From: a virus
Virus record (IMG/VR): IMGVR_UViG_3300009093_000036
Coordinates: 1-64,000 of that record
DNA: 64,000 nucleotides
Direction: 5' to 3' (one strand)
Shown here: positions 51,147 to 58,410 of the stretch, in pieces
How the letters are laid out: each line of letters opens with the position of its first letter
Numbering within the stretch: position 1 is the first letter of the stretch
Position numbers and translations under genes: made by a program
Notes under the pieces: generated by a model
What the model was told of the DNA's origin: nothing
The model's database searches: none
Seen by the model: only the letters and a program-made list of their open reading frames with translations

Positions 51147-52031
51147 ATGACCAACAAGAAGATCTACGCGAAGGGCGACTACCTGGAGCTCAGCCGCGAC
51201 GAGATGTACGGCGCGCTGCGGGACATCGACCCGACGCGTGCGAAGGGGAAGTCGCGCGCCAAGAAGGAAGAGCTCGTCGACCTCTACAGCGCGGCGCTCC
51301 AGGAGCACGCGAAGGTCCACTTCCAGACCGAAGAGGACCGAACCAAGGGCTCGGACTTCGAGGAGAGTGCCGAGCTCGTGCAGGACCCGACCCCCATCGT
51401 CGAGATGGATACGATCCTGAAGAAGGGCGACCACCAGGTCGTCGTGGTGGGAGACGGCTCTCACGGCGAATCTCTTCGTCAGGCAGCACTCGACCGTGGC
51501 CACTCCGTGGTGATGGTGCCCGAGGATCACGGACATCACGTCCACGGCCCCAACTGCGTCCATCTCCATGGCAGTGCGCTCCCCCTGCTCGCCGGAACCG
51601 AGGAGTTCGAGCGCGTCAACCCGGAGATGCCGGGACTCATCGGTGATGGAGGCATCCTCCACGTCCCATCGGAAGAGGACCGTCTCTTCACCTTCAAGAA
51701 CGGCGATCGCGAGCTCACCGAGAAGGAGAAGTTCATCATCGACCGCCTCTCCAAGAACTTCGACGCGTTCTGTGCGAACCCCGCGAACAACGAGGCGAAG
51801 CGTGATGTCCTGGCCGACATCTACTCGCTGAAGGTCAGCGGCATCATCGCCAACCCGAAGTTCGCCGAGACCCTGAAGAAGGGGCGTACCGACGTACGCG
51901 ACTTCCGGCGCCAACAGAAGATGGGCATCACGGGCGACCTGCTGAAGCAGGCGATGGCCGACGTGAAGCGCGACCAGGCCGCGACACAGCTCGAAGGAGC
52001 GGTGTCCGCCGAGCAGCAGGCGGGGGCCTGA
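51147..52031 (+). CDS. Hypothetical protein with HeH/SAP-like N-terminus
   Basis: 294 residues from the ATG at 51147 (9 bases after AGGAG); ATG 51141 is the alternative. YLELSRDEMYGALRDIDPTRAKGKSRAKKEELVDLY is a helix-extension-helix pattern like SAP/HeH DNA-binding modules. A His-rich stretch (PEDHGHHVHGPNCVHLHG) may bind metal. The C-terminal third is helical. It heads its own unit with leader hairpin. Function unknown. Confidence 0.58.
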   Translation: MTNKKIYAKGDYLELSRDEMYGALRDIDPTRAKGKSRAKKEELVDLYSAALQEHAKVHFQTEEDRTKGSDFEESAELVQDPTPIVEMDTILKKGDHQVVVVGDGSHGESLRQAALDRGHSVVMVPEDHGHHVHGPNCVHLHGSALPLLAGTEEFERVNPEMPGLIGDGGILHVPSEEDRLFTFKNGDRELTEKEKFIIDRLSKNFDAFCANPANNEAKRDVLADIYSLKVSGIIANPKFAETLKKGRTDVRDFRRQQKMGITGDLLKQAMADVKRDQAATQLEGAVSAEQQAGA

Positions 52032-52032
52032 C

Positions 52033-52248
52033 ATGGGCAACGGCCGAACCTGTGATAGCTGCGGCTGCTCGCGCCACGAGTGCGAGTGCTGCAACGGCTG
52101 TCATCGCCTTCGCTGCATCTGCGAGGAGCGGCCGGGAGATGTCAGGACTGCTGCGGACCTCACCCGTCTCGGGACGGAGCAGGAGCTGCTGCAAGACCTG
52201 ACGTCCAGAGGGTCTCTGAGCATCGACGACGACATCGCGATGTTCTGA
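52033..52248 (+). CDS. Small Cys-rich zinc protein
   Basis: 71 residues with eight Cys and two His in the first 30 (CDSCGCSRHECECCNGCHRLRC region), enough for two zinc sites. The helical remainder is acidic. One base after the preceding stop and 11 bp before a terminator. Confidence 0.6.
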   Translation: MGNGRTCDSCGCSRHECECCNGCHRLRCICEERPGDVRTAADLTRLGTEQELLQDLTSRGSLSIDDDIAMF

Positions 52249-52258
52249 CGAGGGAGGG

Positions 52259-52290
52259 AGGCGTGCCACATGGCACGCCTTCTTCTTTTG
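52259..52290 (+). terminator. Rho-independent terminator with TTCTTTTG tail
   Basis: AGGCGTGCC (52,259-52,267), ACAT, GGCACGCCT (52,272-52,280), then TCTTCTTTTG. Perfect stem, ends the 51,147-52,248 unit. Confidence 0.8.
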
Positions 52291-52310
52291 CCACTATTGG
52301 GCTGCTTTTA

Positions 52311-52318
52311 CCTATCAG
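52311..52318 (+). promoter_or_regulatory. Candidate late promoter element CCTATCAG
   Basis: CCTATCAG followed by AGAGATAGGAGG. CCTATC (52,311-52,316) can pair with GATAGG (52,322-52,327), placing the ribosome site GGAGG beside the hairpin. The ATG is at 52,340. Confidence 0.5.
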
Positions 52319-52339
52319 AGAGATAGGAGGAGCCCCAAC

Positions 52340-52810
52340 ATGAACACGAACAAGCGTCTCGACCCCAGCGGCACCAACCCCGTCAACAGCATCCCCGATC
52401 CCCTCAAGAATGACATCCTCTGGGACAAGTTCCTCTTGTCCGTGGGCACCGAAGCTCGTCGTATGTACGAGGAGAAGGGCATCACGTCCTTGCAGTTGGC
52501 GGGAAGCATCAGGCAGATCGCCCTCAGCACGGGGAAGCACGCCCCCTTCGTCTACGACCATCAGGGGGCCGTGGTCTTCACTGCCTTCGCGTACCACCTC
52601 CACATGCACGAGATTCTCATCCGGGAGTTCGCGACGGCAGCAGTTGCGTTGCACCATCCCCGCAAAGAGATCTTCGTGCTCGTGCTCTACAGCAAGTTCG
52701 GGCTTACTCCGGCCGATCTCGATCCGCACTTCTCCATGGTGGAGGGGTGGTTCAACGATTGGCTGGGTACGTTCGGACCGGACATCCTGCGTCCGGAGAA
52801 AGAAGAGTGA
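52340..52810 (+). CDS. Hypothetical helical protein
   Basis: 156 residues. Largely helical (ILWDKFLLSVGTEARRMYEEKG; VVFTAFAYHLHMHEILIREFATAAVALHH). Starts at an ATG 9 bases after GGAGG. Behind its own promoter element. No family recognised. Confidence 0.58.
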   Translation: MNTNKRLDPSGTNPVNSIPDPLKNDILWDKFLLSVGTEARRMYEEKGITSLQLAGSIRQIALSTGKHAPFVYDHQGAVVFTAFAYHLHMHEILIREFATAAVALHHPRKEIFVLVLYSKFGLTPADLDPHFSMVEGWFNDWLGTFGPDILRPEKEE

Positions 52811-52811
52811 G

Positions 52812-53210
52812 ATGATCAAGAGCATCGGGGAAGAAGAGCTGTCCGAGCACGACGACGCGAACATCACCTGCAACGTCTTCATCACGAAGATCAGCGAGAA
52901 TGATCACGAGGAGCTCGACGAAGATTGGGACGAAGAGGAGGGGGAGCCGCCCAGCAAGTGGGCGAAGTTCCAGCTCACGGCGGACGTCTTCATGCCTCGC
53001 AAGGGCCTGCACGACGGCGCCTACAAGTACATCGCAAGCACGCGGGCGGAGCTCCAGGAGCTCGTTCGCGAGAAGATCCTTCCCAGCTACGAGATCGGCC
53101 TCCAGGCCGTGAAGGACCTCGCGGACGGGAAGCGCACGGGCTTCTACTACTGGACCCCGACGACGCCGGAGGACCATCCGGACATCGCGGATGCGGAGGA
53201 TTCGGACTGA
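52812..53210 (+). CDS. Acidic hypothetical protein
   Basis: 132 residues. Strongly acidic near residues 30-48 (HEELDEDWDEEEGE) and at the C-terminus (DHPDIADAEDSD), with a mixed alpha/beta core. One base after the previous stop. DNA mimicry is conceivable from the charge but nothing shows it. Confidence 0.55.
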   Translation: MIKSIGEEELSEHDDANITCNVFITKISENDHEELDEDWDEEEGEPPSKWAKFQLTADVFMPRKGLHDGAYKYIASTRAELQELVREKILPSYEIGLQAVKDLADGKRTGFYYWTPTTPEDHPDIADAEDSD

Positions 53211-53214
53211 GCGC

Positions 53215-53250
53215 GAAGAGGGACTGGCTGATGCCGGTCCCTCTTCTTTT
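53215..53250 (+). terminator. Bidirectional terminator between converging units
   Basis: GAAGAGGGAC (53,215-53,224) pairs perfectly with GTCCCTCTTC (53,237-53,246), then TTTT. The converging minus-strand gene ends at 53,256. Confidence 0.8.
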
Positions 53251-53255
53251 GCTGC

Positions 53256-53513
53256 TCAGCCTCGCGTCGAGCTCTTCTTCTCGCGCTTCTTCGAGATCTC
53301 CGCGATCGCCTTCGAGACCTGCTGCTCACACGGGTCACAGAGGTTCGTGTACGCCACGACCACCTTCCCGTTGCTGCTGATCTGATACCGCGGCGGAGCG
53401 TCCGCCTTCGGCGGCGCGTACTTGTTGTTCTTGATGTCCTCGGCGGTCACCGGGATCTCCTTCACCGCCGGGCACCGCTCGCACTGTCGCTTCATCACCA
53501 TCACGTCGCTCAT
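53256..53513 (-). CDS. Small zinc-ribbon protein
   Basis: 85 residues from the ATG at 53513, six bases after AAAGG; an overlapping TTG is an alternative. Cys pairs CERC and CDPC (residues ~12-15 and ~60-63) with a beta hairpin between fit a zinc ribbon. Last gene of the minus-strand unit. Function unknown. Confidence 0.58.
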   Translation of the reverse strand: MSDVMVMKRQCERCPAVKEIPVTAEDIKNNKYAPPKADAPPRYQISSNGKVVVAYTNLCDPCEQQVSKAIAEISKKREKKSSTRG

Positions 53514-53515
53514 GA

Positions 53516-53731
53516 TCAACCTTTCGTCTTCGCGTAGATGAGAAAGGCCTTCAGGATGCCGCGCTCGGGGGTCATCAGGCGGTCGTTCCCGCTGAGGCCC
53601 TGCTCACGCTGCTTCTGCTGAAGGTACTTCTCGAACTCCGAGATCTCACCGTCCATCAGCCGATCGATGTTGGCTCGATCGAGCTCGGGGGGATCAACTC
53701 GGACGACCACCTTGAGGGCGGGACTTCCCAC
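53516..53731 (-). CDS. Small hypothetical protein
   Basis: 71 residues from a GTG at 53731 with AAAGGAAA upstream. Strand LKVVVRVDP then helices (EISEFEKYLQQKQREQG; RGILKAFLIYAKTKG). Overlaps the next upstream gene's end by 38 bp. No family recognised. Confidence 0.5.
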   Translation of the reverse strand: MGSPALKVVVRVDPPELDRANIDRLMDGEISEFEKYLQQKQREQGLSGNDRLMTPERGILKAFLIYAKTKG

Positions 53732-54119
53732 TGGGATTTCCTTTCTGTTCTGCTGCCGTCTTCTTCGCCGCGTCGGCGATGGCAGCGTCTTCGGCAACCT
53801 TGGCTGCCGGCTGCTCGCCGGCGGTGTTCGGCTGCTCAGCCGCGGGAGGCGTTCCTCCGCCCACGGGCTGATTCTGGAGCTCTTCGAGCTCGGCATCGAT
53901 CTCGTCGATGCGCTGCTCCATCTCGATGAGGGAGAGCTCGATGTGCTCCTCGGGAACGGAACCCATGTCCTCGCGTTGCATCACGAGTTCGGCGGGACCC
54001 GCGTCGGTCTTGCGGTAGAACGCACGCAGGTGGGAGATCGAGACGCCGTACACGGCCTTCCTCGACTTCAACTTGGAGATGAGCTCCAAGACCTCGGCGA
54101 TCGTCTTCGGTGTGGTCAT
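53694..54119 (-). CDS. Hypothetical protein with coiled coil and disordered tail
   Basis: 141 residues from the ATG at 54119. TIAEVLELISKLKSRKAVYG and IELSLIEMEQRIDEIDAELEELQNQ form helices; the end is Ala/Pro/Lys-rich. RKAVYGVSISHLRAFYRKTD is a compact middle part. Possibly a chaperone or assembly factor by analogy of layout only. Confidence 0.52.
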   Translation of the reverse strand: MTTPKTIAEVLELISKLKSRKAVYGVSISHLRAFYRKTDAGPAELVMQREDMGSVPEEHIELSLIEMEQRIDEIDAELEELQNQPVGGGTPPAAEQPNTAGEQPAAKVAEDAAIADAAKKTAAEQKGNPSGKSRPQGGRPS

Positions 54120-54124
54120 CTTGT

Positions 54125-54838
54125 TCACGCGCGCAGGAAGGCGTTGAGTCGAGATTCCAGTGTAGCACCGGAAGCTCCATCCCTGATGAGATCCTTCAGG
54201 TTGTAGCGGACCCACTCGCGACTGGAACGCACGAGCTCCAGCTTCTCACCACGGTGTTCGCGCTCCTGCTCCTGCTGCGTCGTCTTCATCAGATCGCCGC
54301 GCATGATGCCGATGCGGATGTCCGCATTGCATTCGAGCCTGAAGAAGTAGCGCTCGATGACCGGCGCCCAGTTCTCCATGGGCAGCTTGAAGAAGACTTC
54401 GCCGACGAGGTCGCGGTCGCGGCTGGGAGTCCGGCATGACAGGCAGATCCCCATCCTGTGCTTGATGAGCGCCGGAGGCATCGGAGCCGCACACCGCCGG
54501 CGCTGACCGTCGACCTCGATGACGTTCGGACAGAAGTAGACCTTCTCGTCCCCTCCGCCGTGCGCGAAGCCACCATTCGTCCAGGCCATGAGGAAGCCGC
54601 TGAACGGGCGGAACTTCGAGCGTTCCTCGTTGAAGTAGACCTCCAAGAGGAACTTCGAGGTGTGATTCTCGGTCTTCAGAGCCCCCATGAGGCGCTGAAC
54701 CTGCTCTTCGACCTCGGGGGTGACCTTCAGCTTCTCCCCGACCGCGACCATGTCGTAGATCGAGGCGTCCCCGGTGAGCTCGCCGATGCCGGACGTGCCG
54801 TCCGCCTTGACCGAGCCCTTCACGTTCGTCGATTCCAT
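54125..54838 (-). CDS. Hypothetical zinc-binding protein
   Basis: 237 residues from the ATG at 54838, with GAGGAGA upstream. FCPNVIEVDGQRRRCAAPMPP and MGICLSCRTPSRD provide four Cys for a zinc site around residues 107-145. The C-terminal half is helical and charged (EQEREHRGEKLELVRSSREWVRYN). No family recognised. Confidence 0.58.
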   Translation of the reverse strand: MESTNVKGSVKADGTSGIGELTGDASIYDMVAVGEKLKVTPEVEEQVQRLMGALKTENHTSKFLLEVYFNEERSKFRPFSGFLMAWTNGGFAHGGGDEKVYFCPNVIEVDGQRRRCAAPMPPALIKHRMGICLSCRTPSRDRDLVGEVFFKLPMENWAPVIERYFFRLECNADIRIGIMRGDLMKTTQQEQEREHRGEKLELVRSSREWVRYNLKDLIRDGASGATLESRLNAFLRA

Positions 54839-54852
54839 GTTCGTGTTTCTCC

Positions 54853-55302
54853 TCAACCTGCGATGAAGGCGCTGGCGACTGCCTGCGACCCACGGTCCTC
54901 ATCGTCGCGCGGGTAGGCGCCCTTGAACTTGCCGTTCTTCGGGTCGGGCACGAGATTCGACTGACCCACGAGAGGGACCTCGTTGACCTCGTTGCCGATG
55001 CGCAGGGTGTTGATGGTCGCCTGCGTCAGCGAGATCTGACAGTCCTTCAGGTTGCCGCGCATGATGATGCGCCACATCCAACGGACGCTCCCGCGCTGCG
55101 CATAGAAGCGCTTGCTGATGTCGATGCTCCAGGTCTTCGCCTCCTCCGCGGTGATGAGGATGTGGTCGACCAGCGCCCGCCAACGAGCGGGGACCAGAGG
55201 GTTCTCCGGCCTCACACGAACGGAGATGACGATCTCCTTGCCGTCGGCCTTCGCATCGACGATCTCGAAGCCAGCCTTCGCGAACGCTTGATCGACACGC
55301 AT
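54853..55302 (-). CDS. Hypothetical protein
   Basis: 149 residues from the ATG at 55302. A single alpha/beta domain (DGKEIVISVRVRPENPLVPARWRALVDHILITAEEAKTWSIDIS) with a flexible tail. Two bases after the preceding gene. No family recognised. Confidence 0.55.
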   Translation of the reverse strand: MRVDQAFAKAGFEIVDAKADGKEIVISVRVRPENPLVPARWRALVDHILITAEEAKTWSIDISKRFYAQRGSVRWMWRIIMRGNLKDCQISLTQATINTLRIGNEVNEVPLVGQSNLVPDPKNGKFKGAYPRDDEDRGSQAVASAFIAG

Positions 55303-55303
55303 C

Positions 55304-55813
55304 TCAGACTCCGAGGTCGATCGCCAGCCCGAAGGTGACGTCGGTGAGGAAGAGGGAAGAGGGTGGAGCTCCCAAGACAATGACGCGCTCGTTCGTGACG
55401 AGAGGAGACACGTACGCCGTCTTGATGCCGAAGACGTGGGTTGGTGGCTGCTGCGTCTCTTCGACGCCGAGCCATGCCGCGAAGAGAGGCCATCCCGGGA
55501 CCACGAGCTCGAACGTGAGGAGCTTCTTCTCCGACATCTTCTGCGTCGCCCCGTAGAGCGTGTAGATGCCGTGCTCCTTCGGATTGAACGGGTACTGCTC
55601 GATCTCCAGGTGGTTGAGCAGGAAGGTGTGGTCGACCTCGTTCTGTCCCTCGGGAACGACGGGGGTCTGCTCGTCCGCCATCTCACGCGAAACGAGGATC
55701 CCCTTCTCGGTGATCACGACCTCGTGGACCTTCGGCTGCGAGACGGCACGCTTCACGTACTGAAGCAACGCCGACATCGTGTTCGGCAGCGGCTCGGTGT
55801 GGAGACGCTTCAT
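55304..55813 (-). CDS. Hypothetical protein
   Basis: 169 residues from the ATG at 55813, overlapping the upstream stop. Beta-rich (VHEVVITEKGILVSREMADE; LLTFELVVPGWPLFAAWLGV; VFGIKTAYVSPLVTNERVIVLG). TFLLNHLEIEQYPFNPKEH is a helical insertion. Operon member behind the RHH gene; function unknown. Confidence 0.55.
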   Translation of the reverse strand: MKRLHTEPLPNTMSALLQYVKRAVSQPKVHEVVITEKGILVSREMADEQTPVVPEGQNEVDHTFLLNHLEIEQYPFNPKEHGIYTLYGATQKMSEKKLLTFELVVPGWPLFAAWLGVEETQQPPTHVFGIKTAYVSPLVTNERVIVLGAPPSSLFLTDVTFGLAIDLGV

Positions 55814-56043
55814 CGGATGGCCTCCAGGACGATCTGGCGTTCCCGGTCCTTGTGGGCGCGGTAGAACTTGACGGCGTCCCGCATCACCCCCGTGAACCCC
55901 TTCGGGTGGTTCTCGGCCTTCGCGAGGGACTCCAGCCACTGCTCGTCATCGCGAGGAAGACGGATCGTCCGTGGGCTGGACATCGTGTCGAGAGGCTCTG
56001 TCTTCTCAGGAGCCTTCTTTTTGGGCTTGGGCTTGGGAGCCAT
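55810..56043 (-). CDS. Ribbon-helix-helix-like DNA-binding protein
   Basis: 77 residues from the ATG at 56043 (four residues more from 56055). A Lys/Pro-rich N-terminal arm precedes SPRTIRLPRDDEQWLESLAKAENHPKGFTGVMRDAVKFY, the strand-helix-helix of RHH repressors (IRLP as DNA-contacting ribbon). It heads a string of seven co-directional genes. A 9-bp direct repeat overlaps its own promoter, which suggests self-regulation. Confidence 0.68.
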   Translation of the reverse strand: MAPKPKPKKKAPEKTEPLDTMSSPRTIRLPRDDEQWLESLAKAENHPKGFTGVMRDAVKFYRAHKDRERQIVLEAIR

Positions 56044-56048
56044 GGCCC

Positions 56049-56080
56049 AGAGCATACGAGAGCATACAGCGCCTCGTCAA
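56049..56080 (-). promoter_or_regulatory. Sigma-70-type promoter with direct-repeat operator
   Basis: Minus strand: TTGACG (56,080-56,075), 18-bp spacer, TATGCT (56,056-56,051), and 7 bases to the ATG at 56,043, so the transcript could be leaderless. GTATGCTCT occurs twice (56,067-56,059 and 56,057-56,049), 10 bp apart, the second covering the -10. That is the usual geometry of an RHH dimer-pair operator. Confidence 0.6.
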
Positions 56081-56337
56081 GCGAGTTCGAGCGCGTGCAT
56101 CCCGTTCAGGTAGCTGTCGAGGCCCTTCACCTCGGGGAACATCTCCTGAAGACGACGCACTACATGCTCGTGGATGGCGTCGAGATCGGCAGCGGTGTCG
56201 GTGACGCCATTCATCGCGATGATCGTCTTGAGCTCGTTCTCCAGCGACGACTTCAAGAGCGGGTTCGTCGCGAGCCAGAGAGGCAGCCACGTCCAGCGGA
56301 TCTCGAACGCCCCGTCGATCAGCTCCACGATCCTCAT
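56077..56337 (-). CDS. Small helical protein
   Basis: 86 residues. Tryptophan-containing start (FEIRWTWLPLWLATNPLL) then helices (SLENELKTIIAMNGVTDTAADLDAIHEHVVRRLQEMF). Follows a fibre gene by 10 bp; its stop codon lies within the -35 of the next promoter. No family recognised. Confidence 0.55.
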   Translation of the reverse strand: MRIVELIDGAFEIRWTWLPLWLATNPLLKSSLENELKTIIAMNGVTDTAADLDAIHEHVVRRLQEMFPEVKGLDSYLNGMHALELA

Positions 56338-56347
56338 GCGGCCCTCT

Positions 56348-58000
56348 TCATGACGAGCGGACGGTAGCAGCGATCAGATGCGCCGTACCAGGCATCGTGT
56401 CGTTGATGTTCTCCCAAGCCCGCTCCACCGAGAACCAGAAGGGGGCGTTCGCAACCAGCCCACTGAGCTGGAAGGGAACCTCGACGATGACGTTCTTCGC
56501 GGAGAAGTTCGCTGTCGCCTCGACGATCGTCGCCGACCCCAAGTTGTACGGGTTCGTGCCCGGGCCCAGGGAACCGTAGCGGACACGGAAACGAACGGTC
56601 GTGCCCGGGCCAGCATCAGCGTCGCCCGAGAACGAGAGACGAAGCACGGGGGCGGCAGCAGACGCGTAGCTGCGGAAGAACGCCCGCACGAACCGCCCGC
56701 CGATGCTCGCGACGATGTTGCGCAGGTACGACTGAAGCGTCGAGCCCTCGAAATCTCCGAAGGCCATGCGGAACGTCGGGCTCGCTCCGCCAGGTTCTCC
56801 AGAACCCCAGTTCGACGGAGCAACAGGGCCCGTCAGGATCGGGATAGCAAGCACACCCTCCGAGGCCCCGATCTTGAGGCCCGCGTAGAAGGTCACCCAC
56901 GCCGAAGGCGGTGGAGAAGTGACGTCGTGAAGTGTGCTTCCGGTGAGAGTCTGCATGTTGAGCAGCCCCGCACGAGAGCGCATCTTTATGCCGTGGTAGT
57001 TCGCGGATGCCCCAGGAGCACCATCTGCAAGCAGACCGAACCCCTTCTCATCCGAGACCACCGAGGAAGAATCGGTACGGACCTGCGCATACAGGTGGAT
57101 CTCGGTGAAGGCAGAGCCGAGCGTGACTTCCTTCAGGAATGCATCAGCGACCGTGGTGGTGATGGAGAGGACGCCACCGTCGATCAGCGTGTACACACCT
57201 CCGCTTCCGAACCCCGTGAACCCCGCCGCCAGAGGCAACTGCCCGAAGCGAGCGTCGTACTCGATGACGACGTCGCACTTGTCGAACGGGATCGTGGAGA
57301 TCGCGCTCGTGCCGGGCTGCGAGACCGGGTTCGCAGCGCGCAGGTTCTCCTCGACGACGATCGGAGGAAGGCCGTTGAGATCTGCTTCGTGGGGGTAGTG
57401 AATCTGCACGGCGGACTCCAAGAGGATGTTGGCGAGCGGGGAGGACGTCCCCGAGCACACGTCGACCAAGGAGACCACGAAGGTGCCGTCGTAGTCCACA
57501 TCGGGCAGGAGAGCTCGCAGGATCCCGGCCACGGGAGTTCCCGGGCTCTCCGCGGTGACGTCCGGGGTCGGAGCTGCGAGAGGAAGGGGGTCGCCACTGT
57601 AGATCGTGGGGCTGACGTCCACACGAATCCCCAAGGTAGCGTTCTCGAAGCGGATGCGGACGCACCCCAGCAGTGTCGTGTCGGTCACCAACACGAAGAT
57701 GCTGTCACCGAGGACGTAGCTGCCGAAGAAGCCGATGCCGCTCAGGACGACGTCGCTTCGCACCCTCGAACAGCTCTCGCAGACGATCTGCTTGTGGGTC
57801 CGTGCAACATCGACCTCGAACTGCCCCCAGGTGCCGGAAGCTCCCGAACCGAAGTAGGTGCCGTACGGCGTCGACCCGAAACCACCGTAGGCGCCGTTGT
57901 CGAAGAGCACCCACTGCGTCGCCGGCTCGATGAGCGTGATTCGTTGGTCCCGGAACTTCCGGTACCCACACACGCACTTCATGTTCGGATCGGCGGTCAT
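56348..58000 (-). CDS. Fibre-like virion protein with zinc knuckles and lectin-like domain
   Basis: 550 residues from the ATG at 58000. N-terminal CVCGY and CESCSR form one zinc site (residues ~8-70). Beta-rich throughout; about 245-420 (FDKCDVVIEYDARFGQLP ... EIHLYAQVRTDSSSVV) has a ConA-like lectin pattern, and the last ~120 residues another sandwich ending WFSVERAW. Likely a tail fibre or adhesin. Directly downstream of the signalling and holin-like genes. Confidence 0.58.
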   Translation of the reverse strand: MTADPNMKCVCGYRKFRDQRITLIEPATQWVLFDNGAYGGFGSTPYGTYFGSGASGTWGQFEVDVARTHKQIVCESCSRVRSDVVLSGIGFFGSYVLGDSIFVLVTDTTLLGCVRIRFENATLGIRVDVSPTIYSGDPLPLAAPTPDVTAESPGTPVAGILRALLPDVDYDGTFVVSLVDVCSGTSSPLANILLESAVQIHYPHEADLNGLPPIVVEENLRAANPVSQPGTSAISTIPFDKCDVVIEYDARFGQLPLAAGFTGFGSGGVYTLIDGGVLSITTTVADAFLKEVTLGSAFTEIHLYAQVRTDSSSVVSDEKGFGLLADGAPGASANYHGIKMRSRAGLLNMQTLTGSTLHDVTSPPPSAWVTFYAGLKIGASEGVLAIPILTGPVAPSNWGSGEPGGASPTFRMAFGDFEGSTLQSYLRNIVASIGGRFVRAFFRSYASAAAPVLRLSFSGDADAGPGTTVRFRVRYGSLGPGTNPYNLGSATIVEATANFSAKNVIVEVPFQLSGLVANAPFWFSVERAWENINDTMPGTAHLIAATVRSS

Positions 58001-58410
58001 CAGTGCCCAAGGATGGACTGAAGCAGGGCCACGATGCCAGTGATCAGTCCGAAAATGCCCGTGACGACCGCGATGATGATCGGGGCGGTGGTCTTCCACC
58101 ACTCCAGGCCGATCTTCTTCTCCTCGTGGTGCTGCGTACGCACCTCTTTGACCTCGGCGAGCGTGCGTGCCGTGTCCTCTCGTCCATCCCGAACACCCTC
58201 CTGGTGCCCTTCGAGCTTGGCGAGACGAACAGCGATCGCACTGACGTCCTTCTCGATGTCGTCGGCCTTCTTGGTGAAATCCTTCTGCGAGCTCTCGACG
58301 TGCTCGACGCGGGTCGTCAGCCCAGTGAGCATGAAGTTGAAGCCCGAGAAGCCGCGGCGCACCCGCTGCTCCAGTTCACGAAGCTTGGTGATGAAGTCTT
58401 CACCCGACAC
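58000..58410 (-). CDS. Coiled-coil protein with C-terminal membrane helix (XhlA/holin-like)
   Basis: 136 residues. A coiled coil (about 30-95) with heptads (VEHVESSQKDFTKKADDIEKDVSAIAVRLAKLEGH) ends at WW and a hydrophobic hairpin TTAPIIIAVVTGIFGLITGIVALLQ (about 107-132). This is the layout of haemolysin XhlA-like, holin-associated phage proteins. It overlaps the response regulator gene by 11 bp, so a membrane partner for the signalling proteins is also possible. Confidence 0.58.
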   Translation of the reverse strand: MSGEDFITKLRELEQRVRRGFSGFNFMLTGLTTRVEHVESSQKDFTKKADDIEKDVSAIAVRLAKLEGHQEGVRDGREDTARTLAEVKEVRTQHHEEKKIGLEWWKTTAPIIIAVVTGIFGLITGIVALLQSILGH

